From Streptomyces pilosus (GTDB lineage: Bacteria; Actinomycetota; Actinomycetes; Streptomycetales; Streptomycetaceae), in contig NZ_BMTU01000010.1 of NCBI RefSeq assembly GCF_014649835.1, forward strand, positions 186,001 through 250,000: a DNA stretch of 64,000 nt, given 5' to 3'. Within the stretch, counting starts at the first letter, position 1. Each line of letters opens with the position of its first letter. Shown piece after piece: positions 16,632-25,431 of the stretch. The notes below the pieces were generated by a model. It was not told where the DNA came from. It made no database searches and saw only the letters and a program-made list of their open reading frames with translations. The translations under genes were made by a program, and so were the position numbers.

Positions 16632-16673
16632 AGGTGGGCTGTGTGCCGGTGGCGGCGATCCTGGAGGCGGACT

Positions 16674-17366
16674 GTGGACTGGCGGGGATTCGCTCGGCAG
16701 ATGGCCTCGATGGCCCGTGATCTGCTGGCCGAGCACACGCTCGACTCGACCCTGGAGCAGATCACCCGTTCCGCGGTGGACCTCGTCGACGGCTGCGACG
16801 CCTCCGGGATCCTCGTCCTGCGGGACGGCCGGGTCAGTTCGCTGGCCCCCACCGAGCAGCTCGTGATCGACAGCGACCGGCTCCAGGAGGGTCTGAGGGA
16901 GGGGCCGTGTTTCGACGCGGCGCGGCCGGACCTGTCCGAGCGGGTCTTCCGGATCCCCGACTTCACCGAGGACCCGCGACGCTGGTCGGCGTTCGTGCCC
17001 CGCTGCCGGGAGCTGGGGGTCGGCAGCATGATGGGGTTCCTGCTGTACACGCGGGAGGAGGAGCTGGGGGCGCTCAACATGTACTCCCGCAAGCCGGGGA
17101 TGTTCACCGAGGAGAGCGAGACGGCGGGCTGGCTGCTGGCCTCCCACGCGGCGGTCGCCTTCTCCACGGCCCTGACCGACGCCCAGATGCAGGAGGCCAT
17201 CGCCACCCGGCATCTGATCGGCGAGGCGATGGGCATCCTGATGGGGCGGCATCACATCACCGAGGACCAGGCCTTCGACATCCTGCGCACGCAGTCCCAG
17301 CGCACCAACACCAAGCTGCGTGAGGTGGCGCGCCGGGTCTGCGAGACCGGCACCGCGGACAAGTGA
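16674..17366 (+). CDS. GAF-ANTAR domain RNA-binding regulator
   Basis: 230 aa: GAF sensor (about 20-160) and C-terminal ANTAR domain (about 165-225), beginning LTDAQMQEAIATRHLIGEAM and containing GILMGRHHITEDQAFDILR. ANTAR domains bind paired hairpins in RNA and prevent termination. Typical of Streptomyces and mycobacterial stress regulators. The start is GTG 16674 with GGAGGCG seven bases upstream, giving the usual MDWRGFARQMASMARDLL N-terminus; the internal ATG at 16701 is less likely. Divergent from the Mrr-like gene. Confidence 0.92.
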   Translation: MDWRGFARQMASMARDLLAEHTLDSTLEQITRSAVDLVDGCDASGILVLRDGRVSSLAPTEQLVIDSDRLQEGLREGPCFDAARPDLSERVFRIPDFTEDPRRWSAFVPRCRELGVGSMMGFLLYTREEELGALNMYSRKPGMFTEESETAGWLLASHAAVAFSTALTDAQMQEAIATRHLIGEAMGILMGRHHITEDQAFDILRTQSQRTNTKLREVARRVCETGTADK

Positions 17367-17388
17367 GCGCGGGCCGGGGCCGGGTGGG

Positions 17389-17973
17389 TCAGCCGCCCGC
17401 CGTCCAGCTGTGGGCGACGTCGACGACGAGGCGGCCGGGGAGTTCGAGGACACGGAACGGCAGCCGGGCGCGCGTGCCGAGGCCGACCTGTGTCTCGCCC
17501 TCGAAGCTGCCGGCGAACCGGGCGTCCCGGAACGTGCGGTACCCGGTGAGGTTCACACCGGGCAGGGGGTGTCCGGCGCGCGCGGGGTAGGTGGCCTCGC
17601 CGGTCTCCGCGGTGTACGACGGCGCGGCCACCCGGACCTCGAGGACGGCGCCGCCCGCGACGGGGATGTGCCGGCCCGATCCGTCCTGGTACAGGCGGTC
17701 GACGTACCGGACGGAGTAGCCGAGGTCGCCGCTCGCGGCGCCGGGCACGTCGACGACCATCCGGTCGAAGCAGTCGTGCCTGCCGGTCCTGATGTCGCGC
17801 ACCGGTGCGACGGTGCTGTCGGAGTCGGACTTGGCGAGGCTGCCCCAGCCGGTGGGACAGACCACCGCGGCGCGGGCGGGCGCCGCCGCGACGGCCGCGG
17901 CCGGGACCGCTGCCGTCGCCAGCACCGCACCCGCGAGGACGACCGTCGCACAGACCGTTCTTGGTTTAAGCAT
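17389..17973 (-). CDS. Exported AMIN-like domain protein
   Basis: 194 aa. Residues 1-36 form a signal peptide (MLKPRTVCATVVLAGAVLAT followed by Ala-rich cleavage region ending ARA). The rest is beta-rich: HDCFDRMVVDVPG, GYSVRYVDRLYQDGSG and the closing RLVVDVAHSW are the repeating strands of the AMIN-like family of actinobacterial secreted proteins. Two cysteines may form a disulfide. Function unknown; probably cell-wall or surface located. ATG 17973 is preceded by AGGGGGC. Confidence 0.8.
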   Translation of the reverse strand: MLKPRTVCATVVLAGAVLATAAVPAAAVAAAPARAAVVCPTGWGSLAKSDSDSTVAPVRDIRTGRHDCFDRMVVDVPGAASGDLGYSVRYVDRLYQDGSGRHIPVAGGAVLEVRVAAPSYTAETGEATYPARAGHPLPGVNLTGYRTFRDARFAGSFEGETQVGLGTRARLPFRVLELPGRLVVDVAHSWTAGG

Positions 17974-18138
17974 TTTATGCCCCCTGGGCTCGCAACCTTG
18001 TGGTATGGGGTGAGACGAGCGGGATGCCCGGAAGGTTGCGGCTTCTCTCCGGCCGGTCGCCGGACCGGCGGGCATGGCACATCCTGGGGGGGAGCAACCG
18101 AATGGATGTCCCGTGCGTCCGCACCGGGAGGGCGCGAC

Positions 18139-20706
18139 ATGGATGAGGCAGCCGCCGTACCGCACGGGAAGCGGCCGGCGGACGTGCGCGGCCGGGGCGC
18201 CGGGGAGAGCCGGGCCTCGCACCCGGAGCACCGGGTCGAGGACGCGCTCGCCGATCCGGTGGTGGCGGCGGTGCAGGACGTCGGCGGATACGGCGGTCTG
18301 GTCTACCTGCGTTCACGCGACCGGCGCTCGCTGGTGCTGTGCGTGGTGTCGGGCGTCCCGAGATCGCTGCTGAAGCCCTGGTGGCGGATACCCGTGGGCG
18401 GTTCCCTGCCGATGTCCGAGGCGTACCGCAGGGGGGAGGAGCTGTGGCTGCCGGACGAGCGGGCGACGATGCTGCGCTTCCCGCAGTTCACCGCGGCCCT
18501 GCCGTACTCGTTCGCGCACGCCTACCGCCCCGTGCGGGTCGGCGGCGAGGACGTGGGGGTCCTCGCCGTGCTGCGCTCGGCCAGCCGGGAGCCGGCGGAC
18601 GAGCGGGCGGTGCGGGCGGCGCTGCGCGAGGCCGGCCGGGACATGGAGGAGCGTCTGACCGAGTTCGCCCGCCGGGTGCCCGGCGCCGCGGACGCGGTGG
18701 CCGGCGGCATCGACTACGACGGCCAGCCGGTGAACGTACGGCTGCCCACTCCTCCGGCCCTCGCCGTGGAGGTGGGCATCGTCGAGTGGGACCTGGACGG
18801 CGACCGCTGGTCCGGGGACGACGACGCCCTCTCCCTGCTGGGCGTCACCCGGGAGGAGTTCGGCGGCACGCTGGCGGAGGTCGAGGCGCGGGTCAGCCCC
18901 GAGGACCTGTACGAGCTGCGGGCGAGCCGGCGGGACGCGGAGGAGACCGGTCAGGTCAGGGCCCGGCACTTCCGGGTGCTGGACCGGCCCGACGACGACG
19001 GCCGCGCCCGTTACCGGCCGGTGGAACTGTGGGGCCACGTCGTACGGATGGAGGGAGCGGCCCGCATCCTCGTGGGCGCCCTGGTCGACGCGGCCGGCGG
19101 GGTGACCGCCGCGGAGGCCGCGGAGCGCCTGCCGGACGGGCTGTTCTCCCTCGACCAGGACGGCCGGGTCATCTACGCCAACCACCGCTGCCAGGAACTG
19201 CTGGGGAGCGAACTGGAGCGCCTGCTCGGCCACCACCCGTGGGAGGTGCTCCCCTGGCTGCGCGATCCGGCCTACGAGGACCGCTACCGGGCGGCGATGC
19301 TGTCGCAGGAACCGGTGTCGTACCTCGCGCACGCCCCCGGGGGCGTCTGGCTGGGCTTCGTGCTCTACCCCGGTGTGCACGGGGTGACGGGCCGCGTCTT
19401 CCGCACCGACGCGCCCGCCGGGGCGGCGCCGGGCCGTTCCCTGGTGCCGGTCACCGCGGGTGCCGGGACGCCGTCGGAACTGGTCGCGCCGACCCGTGCG
19501 GGCGCCCTCTACCACGTGGTGCAGATGGCCAGTGTGCTGACCGAGGCGGTCACCGTGCGGGACGTGTGCCGGGCCGTGGCCGAGCAGCTGCTGCCCGGGT
19601 TCGGGGCACAGGAGATCGCCCTCTACACGATCCGCGAGGGGCGGATGCACCTGCTGTGGGAGTCCGGTTACCCCGAGCACTTCCTCGAACCGTTCGAAGG
19701 GGTCCCGCTCGACGCCGACCTGCCCGGCGTGCACGCGCTGACCACGCGTCTCCCGCTGTTCTTCGAGTCGTCCGAGGCGCTGCTGAACGCCTATCCGGAG
19801 ATCACGGTGGACGCCAAGAGCGCCTGGGCGTTCCTGCCGCTGATCGCCTCCGGACACCCGGTCGGGTCCTGCATCCTCGGGTGGGACTCGCCCCACCGGT
19901 TCACCCCGGAGGAGCGCAGCGCGCTGACCGCGCTGGGCGGACTGACCGCGCAGGCGATGGAACGGGCCCGCCTCTACGACGCCGAGTCCGCCGTGGCCCG
20001 GGGGCTGCAGGAGGGGCTGCTGCCGCACCGGCTGCCGGTCATCGACCGGCTGCGCACCACCGGCCGCTATCTGCCCGGGACGCAGGGCATGGCCATCGGC
20101 GGTGACTGGTACGACGTGATCCGGACGGGACGCGGGGTGGCTCTCGTCATCGGGGACGTCGAGGGGCACAGCGTCGGCGCGGCGGCCGTCATGGGACAGC
20201 TGCGCAGCGCGGTGCACGCCTTCGCCGCCAGCGGTCGGCCGCCGCAGGAGGTCATCACCCACACCAACCGGTTGCTGGCCGAACTGGAGACGGACGTCTT
20301 CGCCACCTGCTGCTACATCGAGCTGGAGCCGGCCACCGGGCGCGCCGTGGCGGTCCGGGCCGGTCATCCCCCGCCTCTGCTGCGCCGCCCCGACGGGCGG
20401 ACGGAGAGCCTGGACCTGCCCGGCGGCGTGATGCTCGGCGTGCAGCCGGACGCCGTCTATCCGGTCACGACGCTGACCCTGGCTCCCGGCAGTGTGCTGG
20501 TCCTCTACACGGACGGACTGGTCGAGACGCCGGGCGGCGACATCGAGACGGGCATCGGGGAGGTGCTCGACTGCCTGGCCGACAGCCCCACCGACTCCGT
20601 CGAGGACCTCGCCGACCGGCTGATCCGCTCGGCCCGCCGGACCGAGGACCGCCCGGACGACGTGGCCCTGCTGCTCACGGCGTACGACCGGGAGACAGAC
20701 GGCTGA
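18139..20706 (+). CDS. Large GAF-PAS-PAS-GAF-SpoIIE phosphatase
   Basis: 855-aa multi-sensor PP2C phosphatase. Domain order: GAF (about 35-175), PAS (210-315, VGIVEWDLDGDRW), PAS (330-430, LPDGLFSLDQDGRVIYANHR), GAF (455-610), SpoIIE PP2C (620-855) with GGDWYDV, VIGDVEGHSVGA, LYTDGLVETPG and DDVALL metal-site motifs. There is no HATPase domain at the C-terminus, unlike many Streptomyces homologues. ATG 18139 follows GGGAGGG by six bases; the frame is open far upstream but that is GC-rich shadow. It would dephosphorylate a STAS protein in answer to redox, light or small-molecule cues. Single gene followed by a stem-loop. Confidence 0.93.
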   Translation: MDEAAAVPHGKRPADVRGRGAGESRASHPEHRVEDALADPVVAAVQDVGGYGGLVYLRSRDRRSLVLCVVSGVPRSLLKPWWRIPVGGSLPMSEAYRRGEELWLPDERATMLRFPQFTAALPYSFAHAYRPVRVGGEDVGVLAVLRSASREPADERAVRAALREAGRDMEERLTEFARRVPGAADAVAGGIDYDGQPVNVRLPTPPALAVEVGIVEWDLDGDRWSGDDDALSLLGVTREEFGGTLAEVEARVSPEDLYELRASRRDAEETGQVRARHFRVLDRPDDDGRARYRPVELWGHVVRMEGAARILVGALVDAAGGVTAAEAAERLPDGLFSLDQDGRVIYANHRCQELLGSELERLLGHHPWEVLPWLRDPAYEDRYRAAMLSQEPVSYLAHAPGGVWLGFVLYPGVHGVTGRVFRTDAPAGAAPGRSLVPVTAGAGTPSELVAPTRAGALYHVVQMASVLTEAVTVRDVCRAVAEQLLPGFGAQEIALYTIREGRMHLLWESGYPEHFLEPFEGVPLDADLPGVHALTTRLPLFFESSEALLNAYPEITVDAKSAWAFLPLIASGHPVGSCILGWDSPHRFTPEERSALTALGGLTAQAMERARLYDAESAVARGLQEGLLPHRLPVIDRLRTTGRYLPGTQGMAIGGDWYDVIRTGRGVALVIGDVEGHSVGAAAVMGQLRSAVHAFAASGRPPQEVITHTNRLLAELETDVFATCCYIELEPATGRAVAVRAGHPPPLLRRPDGRTESLDLPGGVMLGVQPDAVYPVTTLTLAPGSVLVLYTDGLVETPGGDIETGIGEVLDCLADSPTDSVEDLADRLIRSARRTEDRPDDVALLLTAYDRETDG

Positions 20707-20714
20707 GTCCCGCG

Positions 20715-20742
20715 CGGCACCGTCGGGGGCCTCACGGTGCCG
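20715..20742 (+). terminator. Stem-loop after SpoIIE gene
   Basis: Nine-base perfect arms (cggcaccgt / acggtgccg) with a 10-base loop, starting nine bases after the stop of the large phosphatase. Confidence 0.5.
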
Positions 20743-20815
20743 TCGGGGCGCTGTCGCCGTACCGGAGGCCCGTCCCGTCAGGCCATCGGTGCGCGCCCGG
20801 TGTGCCGGAGCGGCC

Positions 20816-21016
20816 TCACAGGCAGTAGCGGACCAGCCACTCGTCCGGGTTGTAGGCGTCGCGGGCCGGGTCGGGGTCGGTGGCCGGGCGCTCCTCCACC
20901 ATGTCCTGCGGCCTGACCGGCTCCGGGAGACGCCCGAAGCGGGCCTGCCGCACGGCTGCCGCCGCGTCCCCGGTCTCGTGGTCCTCGTGCGTGCGCACCG
21001 TCGTCCCCTGGTCCAC
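20816..21016 (-). CDS. 66-aa acidic small protein
   Basis: Small hydrophilic protein with GTG start at 21016 preceded by AGGGGAG (5 bases). It ends with DAYNPDEWLVRYCL, an unusually aromatic C-terminus with a penultimate Cys that looks conserved rather than random. No domain assigned. It sits alone between the phosphatase and the decayed transporter. Confidence 0.55.
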   Translation of the reverse strand: MDQGTTVRTHEDHETGDAAAAVRQARFGRLPEPVRPQDMVEERPATDPDPARDAYNPDEWLVRYCL

Positions 21017-21210
21017 GGCATCTCCCCTCGGCGGCCGTCCGGTGCGTCCCCTCGGACGGCACCGCAGCCTGTCCGCCCAGTGTCACACACCGGCGCCGGC
21101 CCGGGACGTCCGCCGTCATACCTGTGACCGGGCCGGGATGCCGGGCCGGTACGGCCCGCCTGTAATGAAGGAGCGCCGGGAAGGGCTCGGCCGGGCGGAG
21201 GAGAACGTCC

Positions 21211-22104
21211 ATGCCTTCGAGACCCAGGACGACGCAGACGCCGACGGGGCCGGGAGCGGGCGGCCTGCGGCGGCTGGGCGAGTGGTGCGCGCGGCACTTC
21301 GTGGTCGTGATCGTGGCCTGGCTGGTGGCCCTGGTGGCCCTGCAGGCCGCCGGCCGCTCGGCCGGCGGAACCTACTCCGACAACTTCACGCTGCCGGACG
21401 CGCAGTCCCAGCAGGGCGTCGAGGTCCTCCAGCGGCACGATCCGCAGGCGGGGGGCTACAGCAGCCAGGTCGTCGTCCAGGACGACCAGCGGCAGCTGAA
21501 GGACCTGGACAGCTGACGGGGTACAGGGGGCGGCCGTCGTCACCCCGCTCACGGCCACCCAGGACGGCGACGTGCTGGTCGGCACCGTGTACTCGACGGC
21601 CTCCCCGCAGAGCGCGACGACTGCCGCTGATCATCGCGGTGGTGGTGGCGCTGGCGTTCCTGATCATCCTGGCGGTGTTCCGCGGGCTGCTGGTCGCCGT
21701 CAAGGCCGCGGTCCTCAACGTCCTGTCGTCTTCGGCCTCAGCATGGACTACGAGATCTTCCTGCTCTCCCGCGTCCACGAGGCCTACAAGCGCACGGGGG
21801 ACGCCGAGGCGTCGGTCGCCCACGCCCTGGAGATCACCGCGCGGGTCATCACCTGCGCCGCGCTGATCATGGTGAGCGTGTTCGCGGCCTTCGTCGTCAG
21901 TGACGACGTCGTGGTCAAGATGCTCGGGCTGGGCCTGGCGGTCAGCGTCCTCATCGACGCCACCGTCGTACGGCTGCTGATGGTGCCGGCGGTCATGACC
22001 CTGCTGGGCCGGCACGCGTGGTGGACGCCGCGGTGGCTGGACCGGATCATGCCCCACATCGACGCGGAGGGACGGGAGGCGGTCCCGGACCGCTCCCCGT
22101 CGTG
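21211..22104 (+). pseudogene. Decayed MMPL/RND-family transporter
   Basis: Remnant of an MMPL lipid/drug exporter, normally above 700 aa. An ATG at 21211 with GGAGGAG begins a good N-terminus (first TM, FVVVIVAWLVALVALQAA, then YSDNFTLPDAQSQQGVE), which stops at 21516. The sequence resumes in other frames: VQGAAVVTPLTATQDGD (about 21520-21618), then LPLIIAVVVALAFLIILAVFR (about 21620-21730), then from about 21735 FGLSMDYEIFLLSRVHEAYK to a normal C-terminal end at 22104. So at least one frameshift and two deletions, each removing coding sequence, are present. The final piece keeps the family motif DYEIFLLSR but cannot work alone. Confidence 0.9.
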
Positions 22105-22139
22105 ACGGACACCGCGGACGGAGCACCGGGGACGCACGA

Positions 22140-22170
22140 GGCGGCAGGACCCGCGCGGGGTCCTGCCGCC
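22140..22170. terminator. Bidirectional hairpin
   Basis: Perfect 13-base arms (ggcggcaggaccc / gggtcctgccgcc) with a 5-base loop between the MMPL remnant and the convergent DUF1996 gene. Confidence 0.7.
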
Positions 22171-22193
22171 GTGTACGTCGTGCCGCTGAGGGA

Positions 22194-24329
22194 TCAGGCG
22201 TTGCGCCGCACGCTCCGCAGGACGAAGAAGCCGAAGATCACCAGCACACCGCCGAGCGCGGCCGGCCAGAGCTGCGCCCCGGTCTCGGCCAGGCTGCCGC
22301 CCTGGGCCTGGGTTCCGGTCCGGTTCCCGTCCTCCAGCTCCGGGAGGCTGCCGGGCACCTCGGCGGCCTGCGCCGCCTGGCCGCCGTCGTCCTTGCCGTC
22401 CTTGCCGCCCTGGTCACCGGCACCGGCGTCCGCGGCCGGGGTCGAGGCCTTGACACCCGGCTGCTCGGTGGCACCACCCGCGGGCTGCTCGGTGGCCGGG
22501 GTGTCGGCCGGGGCCTCGGACGGCTGTTCCTGGCCGCCGTCACCCTTGTCCGCGCCGTCGCCCTTGTCCGCGCCGCCGTCCTGGTTGCCGCCACCGTCCT
22601 GGTTGCCGCCGTCGTCCTGGTTGCCGCCGTCACCGGGCTTGTCACCGCCGTTGCCCTGGTCGCCGTCGCCGCCGCCCTGGCCCGGGTCGTCGGGCGTGGC
22701 CGTGGGCTCTTCCGGCTGCTGGGGCTCCTCGCCCTGATCGCCGCCGCCGTTGCCGCCGTCGTCACCGCCGCCGTTGCCGCCGTCACCACCGGCTCCCGCA
22801 CCACAGGTGCGGCCCTCGTTGATGCAGGCGACCATCTCGTTCATCAGGTCCTCGTCGAAGACGTTGATGAAGTCGCCGTGGTCCGTGATCGGCTTGTGCA
22901 GCTGCTCCGGGAAGGAGTCCACGGCGAACAGCGGCGTGGTCTTCCCGCCGTCGTCCAGGCTCGGCGCTTCGACGTCGTAGACGATGCGCTGCACCAGCTG
23001 CGGCACGGGCTTGAAACCGGACGGGCAGTTGCCCTGGGCGTCCGCGAACGCCATGTGCGTGCGGTGGTTGGCGCTGTCGGTGTTGCGGCCGTCCCAGCAG
23101 CTCTGGAAGTCGAAGGTGCGCACCACGTCGCTGCCCTGCGGGCACAGCGGGTACTTGTCCGTCAGCTGCCGGTCCTCGAAGCCGGTGCAGCTCCAGGACG
23201 CGTTGGCGTTGCCGGGGCCGTTGACGAACGACTTGGCGTCACCGGTGATGATGCGCAGCAGCCGCGGCATGGCGGTGACCTCGCCCTGCGGGTTGCCCAC
23301 GAAGGTCAGGGTGACCTCCTTGGGCGTGACGATCTCACCCACGTTGCCCTCGATGCCACCGCCCGGCGCGTTGGCGTCCTGCTCCTGGACGCCGTTCTGC
23401 AGGCGCAGCACCGGCCAGTAGTACGACGACCTGTCGCTCTGGTCCACGCAGCTCGTGTCCGCCTTGGCCAGGTCCTCGTCGCTGGAGAAGGCGTTGGTGG
23501 CCTGGTTGCCGATGTAGTCGTGGAAGTGGTGGGCGCCGTTGCTGACACCCGGGGCGGCGATCACGTTGTCCGAGTTGAACACGCCGTTCTCGTTGACGCC
23601 GCACTCGCTGGTGAAGGTGCCGCGGGAGGCGTCGGCCGTCTGCTGCGGCCGGGAGACGTTGGGCTGGACGCTGTTGATGTCGACGTAGTCGCCGGCGACC
23701 GGCCCGTTCCCGGCCTGACCGCCGTTGCCGCCCTGGCCCTGGTCACCCTGGCCCTGGTCCTGGTCACCCTGGTCCTGGTCCTGGCCGCCCTGCTCCTGGC
23801 CCTCTTCCCCGCCACCGGCCTGTTCGCCCTGCTCGCCGTTCCCGCCCTCCTGTCCGGCGTCCGGCTCCGCGGGGGCGTTGCCGGACTCGCGCACGGCACA
23901 GGCGGCGAGTTCATCGAGGCCCTCTGGCCGGTCGCCCACCCGGTCGATGGCGGTGGCGATACGGGCGAGGGTCGCGGAGCGCTTCTCCTTCAGCGGTCCC
24001 GCGATCGCGTTGTCGGCGAAGCCCGGGTCCGTTCGGAGAGCGTCGGCGGACTCCCCGAGCCGCTTGTAGGCGTCGGCGATCTGCGCGTCCAGGGCGGCGA
24101 GTTCCTTGTCCACCTCCGGCCGCGCCTGTTCGGGCACCGAGGTCAGCCGGGTGGCCACGTCCGGGCAGTCGATCGTGGCGCCGGAGAGGACCTGCGCGTC
24201 ACCCGCGCCGCCCTCTTCCGTCGCGGAAGCGTAGACGTTGGCCGCCATCATCCCGCCTCCGCCCAGGATCAGGGCGAATGCGGCGAGCGTCGCGCGCTGT
24301 TTGGGGCGTCTGCGTGTGTTGCGTGCCAA
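22194..24329 (-). CDS. LAxTG-anchored DUF1996 surface protein
   Basis: 711 aa. N-terminal signal/TM helix about 15-35 (ATLAAFALILGGGGMMAANV), a helical segment with Cys at ~60 to 150, a Gln/Gly/Asp-rich linker, DUF1996 about 215-480 (GAHHFHDYIGNQ, SYYWPVL and NHRTHMAF motifs), a long Gly/Asn/Asp/Pro low-complexity stalk, then LAETG at residue 680, a TM helix and RSVRRNA. LAxTG is the sortase E target, so the protein should be fixed to peptidoglycan. The start is TTG 24329 with GGAG seven bases upstream; the ATG at 24419 would put a disordered Pro/Arg stretch before the signal. DUF1996 is often tied to polysaccharide-related proteins; the ligand is unknown. Confidence 0.88.
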   Translation of the reverse strand: MARNTRRRPKQRATLAAFALILGGGGMMAANVYASATEEGGAGDAQVLSGATIDCPDVATRLTSVPEQARPEVDKELAALDAQIADAYKRLGESADALRTDPGFADNAIAGPLKEKRSATLARIATAIDRVGDRPEGLDELAACAVRESGNAPAEPDAGQEGGNGEQGEQAGGGEEGQEQGGQDQDQGDQDQGQGDQGQGGNGGQAGNGPVAGDYVDINSVQPNVSRPQQTADASRGTFTSECGVNENGVFNSDNVIAAPGVSNGAHHFHDYIGNQATNAFSSDEDLAKADTSCVDQSDRSSYYWPVLRLQNGVQEQDANAPGGGIEGNVGEIVTPKEVTLTFVGNPQGEVTAMPRLLRIITGDAKSFVNGPGNANASWSCTGFEDRQLTDKYPLCPQGSDVVRTFDFQSCWDGRNTDSANHRTHMAFADAQGNCPSGFKPVPQLVQRIVYDVEAPSLDDGGKTTPLFAVDSFPEQLHKPITDHGDFINVFDEDLMNEMVACINEGRTCGAGAGGDGGNGGGDDGGNGGGDQGEEPQQPEEPTATPDDPGQGGGDGDQGNGGDKPGDGGNQDDGGNQDGGGNQDGGADKGDGADKGDGGQEQPSEAPADTPATEQPAGGATEQPGVKASTPAADAGAGDQGGKDGKDDGGQAAQAAEVPGSLPELEDGNRTGTQAQGGSLAETGAQLWPAALGGVLVIFGFFVLRSVRRNA
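22572..22625. repeat. Three tandem 18-bp units in DUF1996 stalk
   Basis: Three nearly identical 18-base units (gcc-g/a-cc-gtcctggttgcc pattern) encode the repeated Gly-Gly-Asn-Gln-Asp stalk. A second repetitive stretch near 23710-23790 encodes Gln/Gly/Asp. Such repeats can change in copy number and so in stalk length. Confidence 0.75.
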
Positions 24330-24684
24330 GACAGTACTCCTACGCTGTGTTGCGGGGGGTCGGCATGGGATTCCCACGCCCCATACGCAGACGGGCCGTC
24401 CTGTGTTCAACGGCCCCACGACTTCTTCCCCGAATCTCAGGGAACGCGGTCCCCGTCACCCTCGAAGTCCCCACCGAAGTCGGCTTGCCAGGTGGGTACT
24501 TCAGGGTTTGAGCTGCGAAGTCTGCTCTACTGGAACGAAGTTCACGCCACTGCCCGTGGTCGCGGGACGCCGGATCGACCACGTGGGGTCGTGGGTACGG
24601 GAGCACGTCACGGCCTGCACCCTCGGGAGCGCTCGGCGGGCCGTTGAGCGTTCGACGTCCTTCGGCGAAGGCCGGCTCCACCGC
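24330..24684. other. 355-base intergenic region: DUF1996 leader
   Basis: No gene found. It holds the upstream region of the DUF1996 gene (minus strand). TTGAAC about 80 bases before the TTG start is a possible -35 element without a clear -10. Several short inverted repeats occur (for example tgggattccca around 24367 and ccggctc/gagccgg at 24672-24694, the latter overlapping the end of the GNAT gene and a possible terminator for it). A degraded copy of the CebR-type palindrome (core gggagcgctc) lies near 24625. Confidence 0.4.
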
Positions 24685-25317
24685 TCAGAGCCGGTCGAGG
24701 TCCCCCGTCGACCGCCCGAGGCAGACCACCGAATCGTCCAGCGGGGCGGCGATCTCCTCGAAGCCCATGCGGTCGTAGAAGGCCCGCGCGGGCGTGTTGG
24801 CCCTGACCATGACGAGATGGACGGACGGCACTCCCCCGTCCCGCAGCGCGGCGAGGAAGGTCCGCATCAACCGCCGGCCGTGGCCCCGGCCCTGCCACTC
24901 GGGCAGCAGGTCGATGTGCAGATGGGCCGGCCACGCGGCCAGTTCGGGGACGACCATGCGCTCGGGGTGGTGGAGCAGCCAGGCGATCTCCTCGTCCGGT
25001 GTCCGCGGGGGCCCGGACGGCTCCGGGTGGCGGTCGGCGACCAGCGGGAGCCACTCGGTCCGGAAGGCACGGGCGAAGCGGGCCGTGTCGGCGGTGCCGA
25101 CCACGTAACCGACCGCCCTGCCCGCCCCGTCGTCCAGCACGAAGGCCAGTTCGGGCTCCAGGTGGGCGTAGGGGGCCGCGAAGGTGGCGGGGAAGACGGC
25201 GGGGTCGCGGTAGTGGGGCCGGCTGTCCCCTCCGATGTGCGCGGTGCGGACGCAGACGTCGTCGAGGGCGGGCCGGTCCTCGCGGCGGTACGGACGGATG
25301 CTGGGCGACTCGGTCAT
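24685..25317 (-). CDS. GNAT family N-acetyltransferase
   Basis: 210-aa acetyl-CoA-dependent acyltransferase. The acetyl-CoA loop is LPEWQGRGHGRRLM (R/Q-x-x-G-x-G/A), preceded by HLHIDLLPE and followed by RANTPARAFYDRMGFEE, the usual C-terminal half. The long insert before it (residues ~80-125) resembles the GNAT domain found with bacterial O-GlcNAcase-like proteins, which would fit a sugar-linked substrate. ATG 25317 has AGGA seven bases upstream. A perfect CebR-type operator lies 18 bases before the start codon, so it is probably repressed by a LacI-family regulator of cellobiose use. Confidence 0.88.
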   Translation of the reverse strand: MTESPSIRPYRREDRPALDDVCVRTAHIGGDSRPHYRDPAVFPATFAAPYAHLEPELAFVLDDGAGRAVGYVVGTADTARFARAFRTEWLPLVADRHPEPSGPPRTPDEEIAWLLHHPERMVVPELAAWPAHLHIDLLPEWQGRGHGRRLMRTFLAALRDGGVPSVHLVMVRANTPARAFYDRMGFEEIAAPLDDSVVCLGRSTGDLDRL

Positions 25318-25335
25318 GCAGGCATCCTGCACTCT

Positions 25336-25349
25336 TGGGAGCGCTCCCA
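25336..25349. promoter_or_regulatory. CebR-type operator (perfect 14-bp palindrome)
   Basis: TGGGAGCGCTCCCA, identical to the published binding site of the cello-oligosaccharide repressor CebR of Streptomyces. It lies between the divergent GNAT (start 25317) and YihY (start 25432) genes, close to the GNAT start. No ceb transport gene is present in the window. Confidence 0.8.
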
Positions 25350-25431
25350 CAAGCCCGGCGGACGGGCCGTCCGTCGTGGTCGGGGGCGTGTTCTGGGGCG
25401 TGATCTCGCGGTCGCGGGTTACCCGGGTGCC

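Noticed and set aside
18339..20105. Long alternative reading frames inside the large SpoIIE gene and other genes
   Set aside because: They are made of Arg/Gly/Pro/Ala-rich sequence with no domain and arise from the high third-position GC of the true frame.
21520..22105. Separate 177-aa MMPL-type gene
   Set aside because: It begins in a frame other than the MMPL pieces before it; the family motif appears only from mid-frame, so it is a fragment of the decayed gene.
24620..24635. Second CebR-like palindrome core gggagcgctc downstream of the GNAT gene
   Set aside because: Only the central ten bases match and the outer bases differ from the TGGGAGCGCTCCCA consensus; it is at the 3' end of the gene, not in a promoter.
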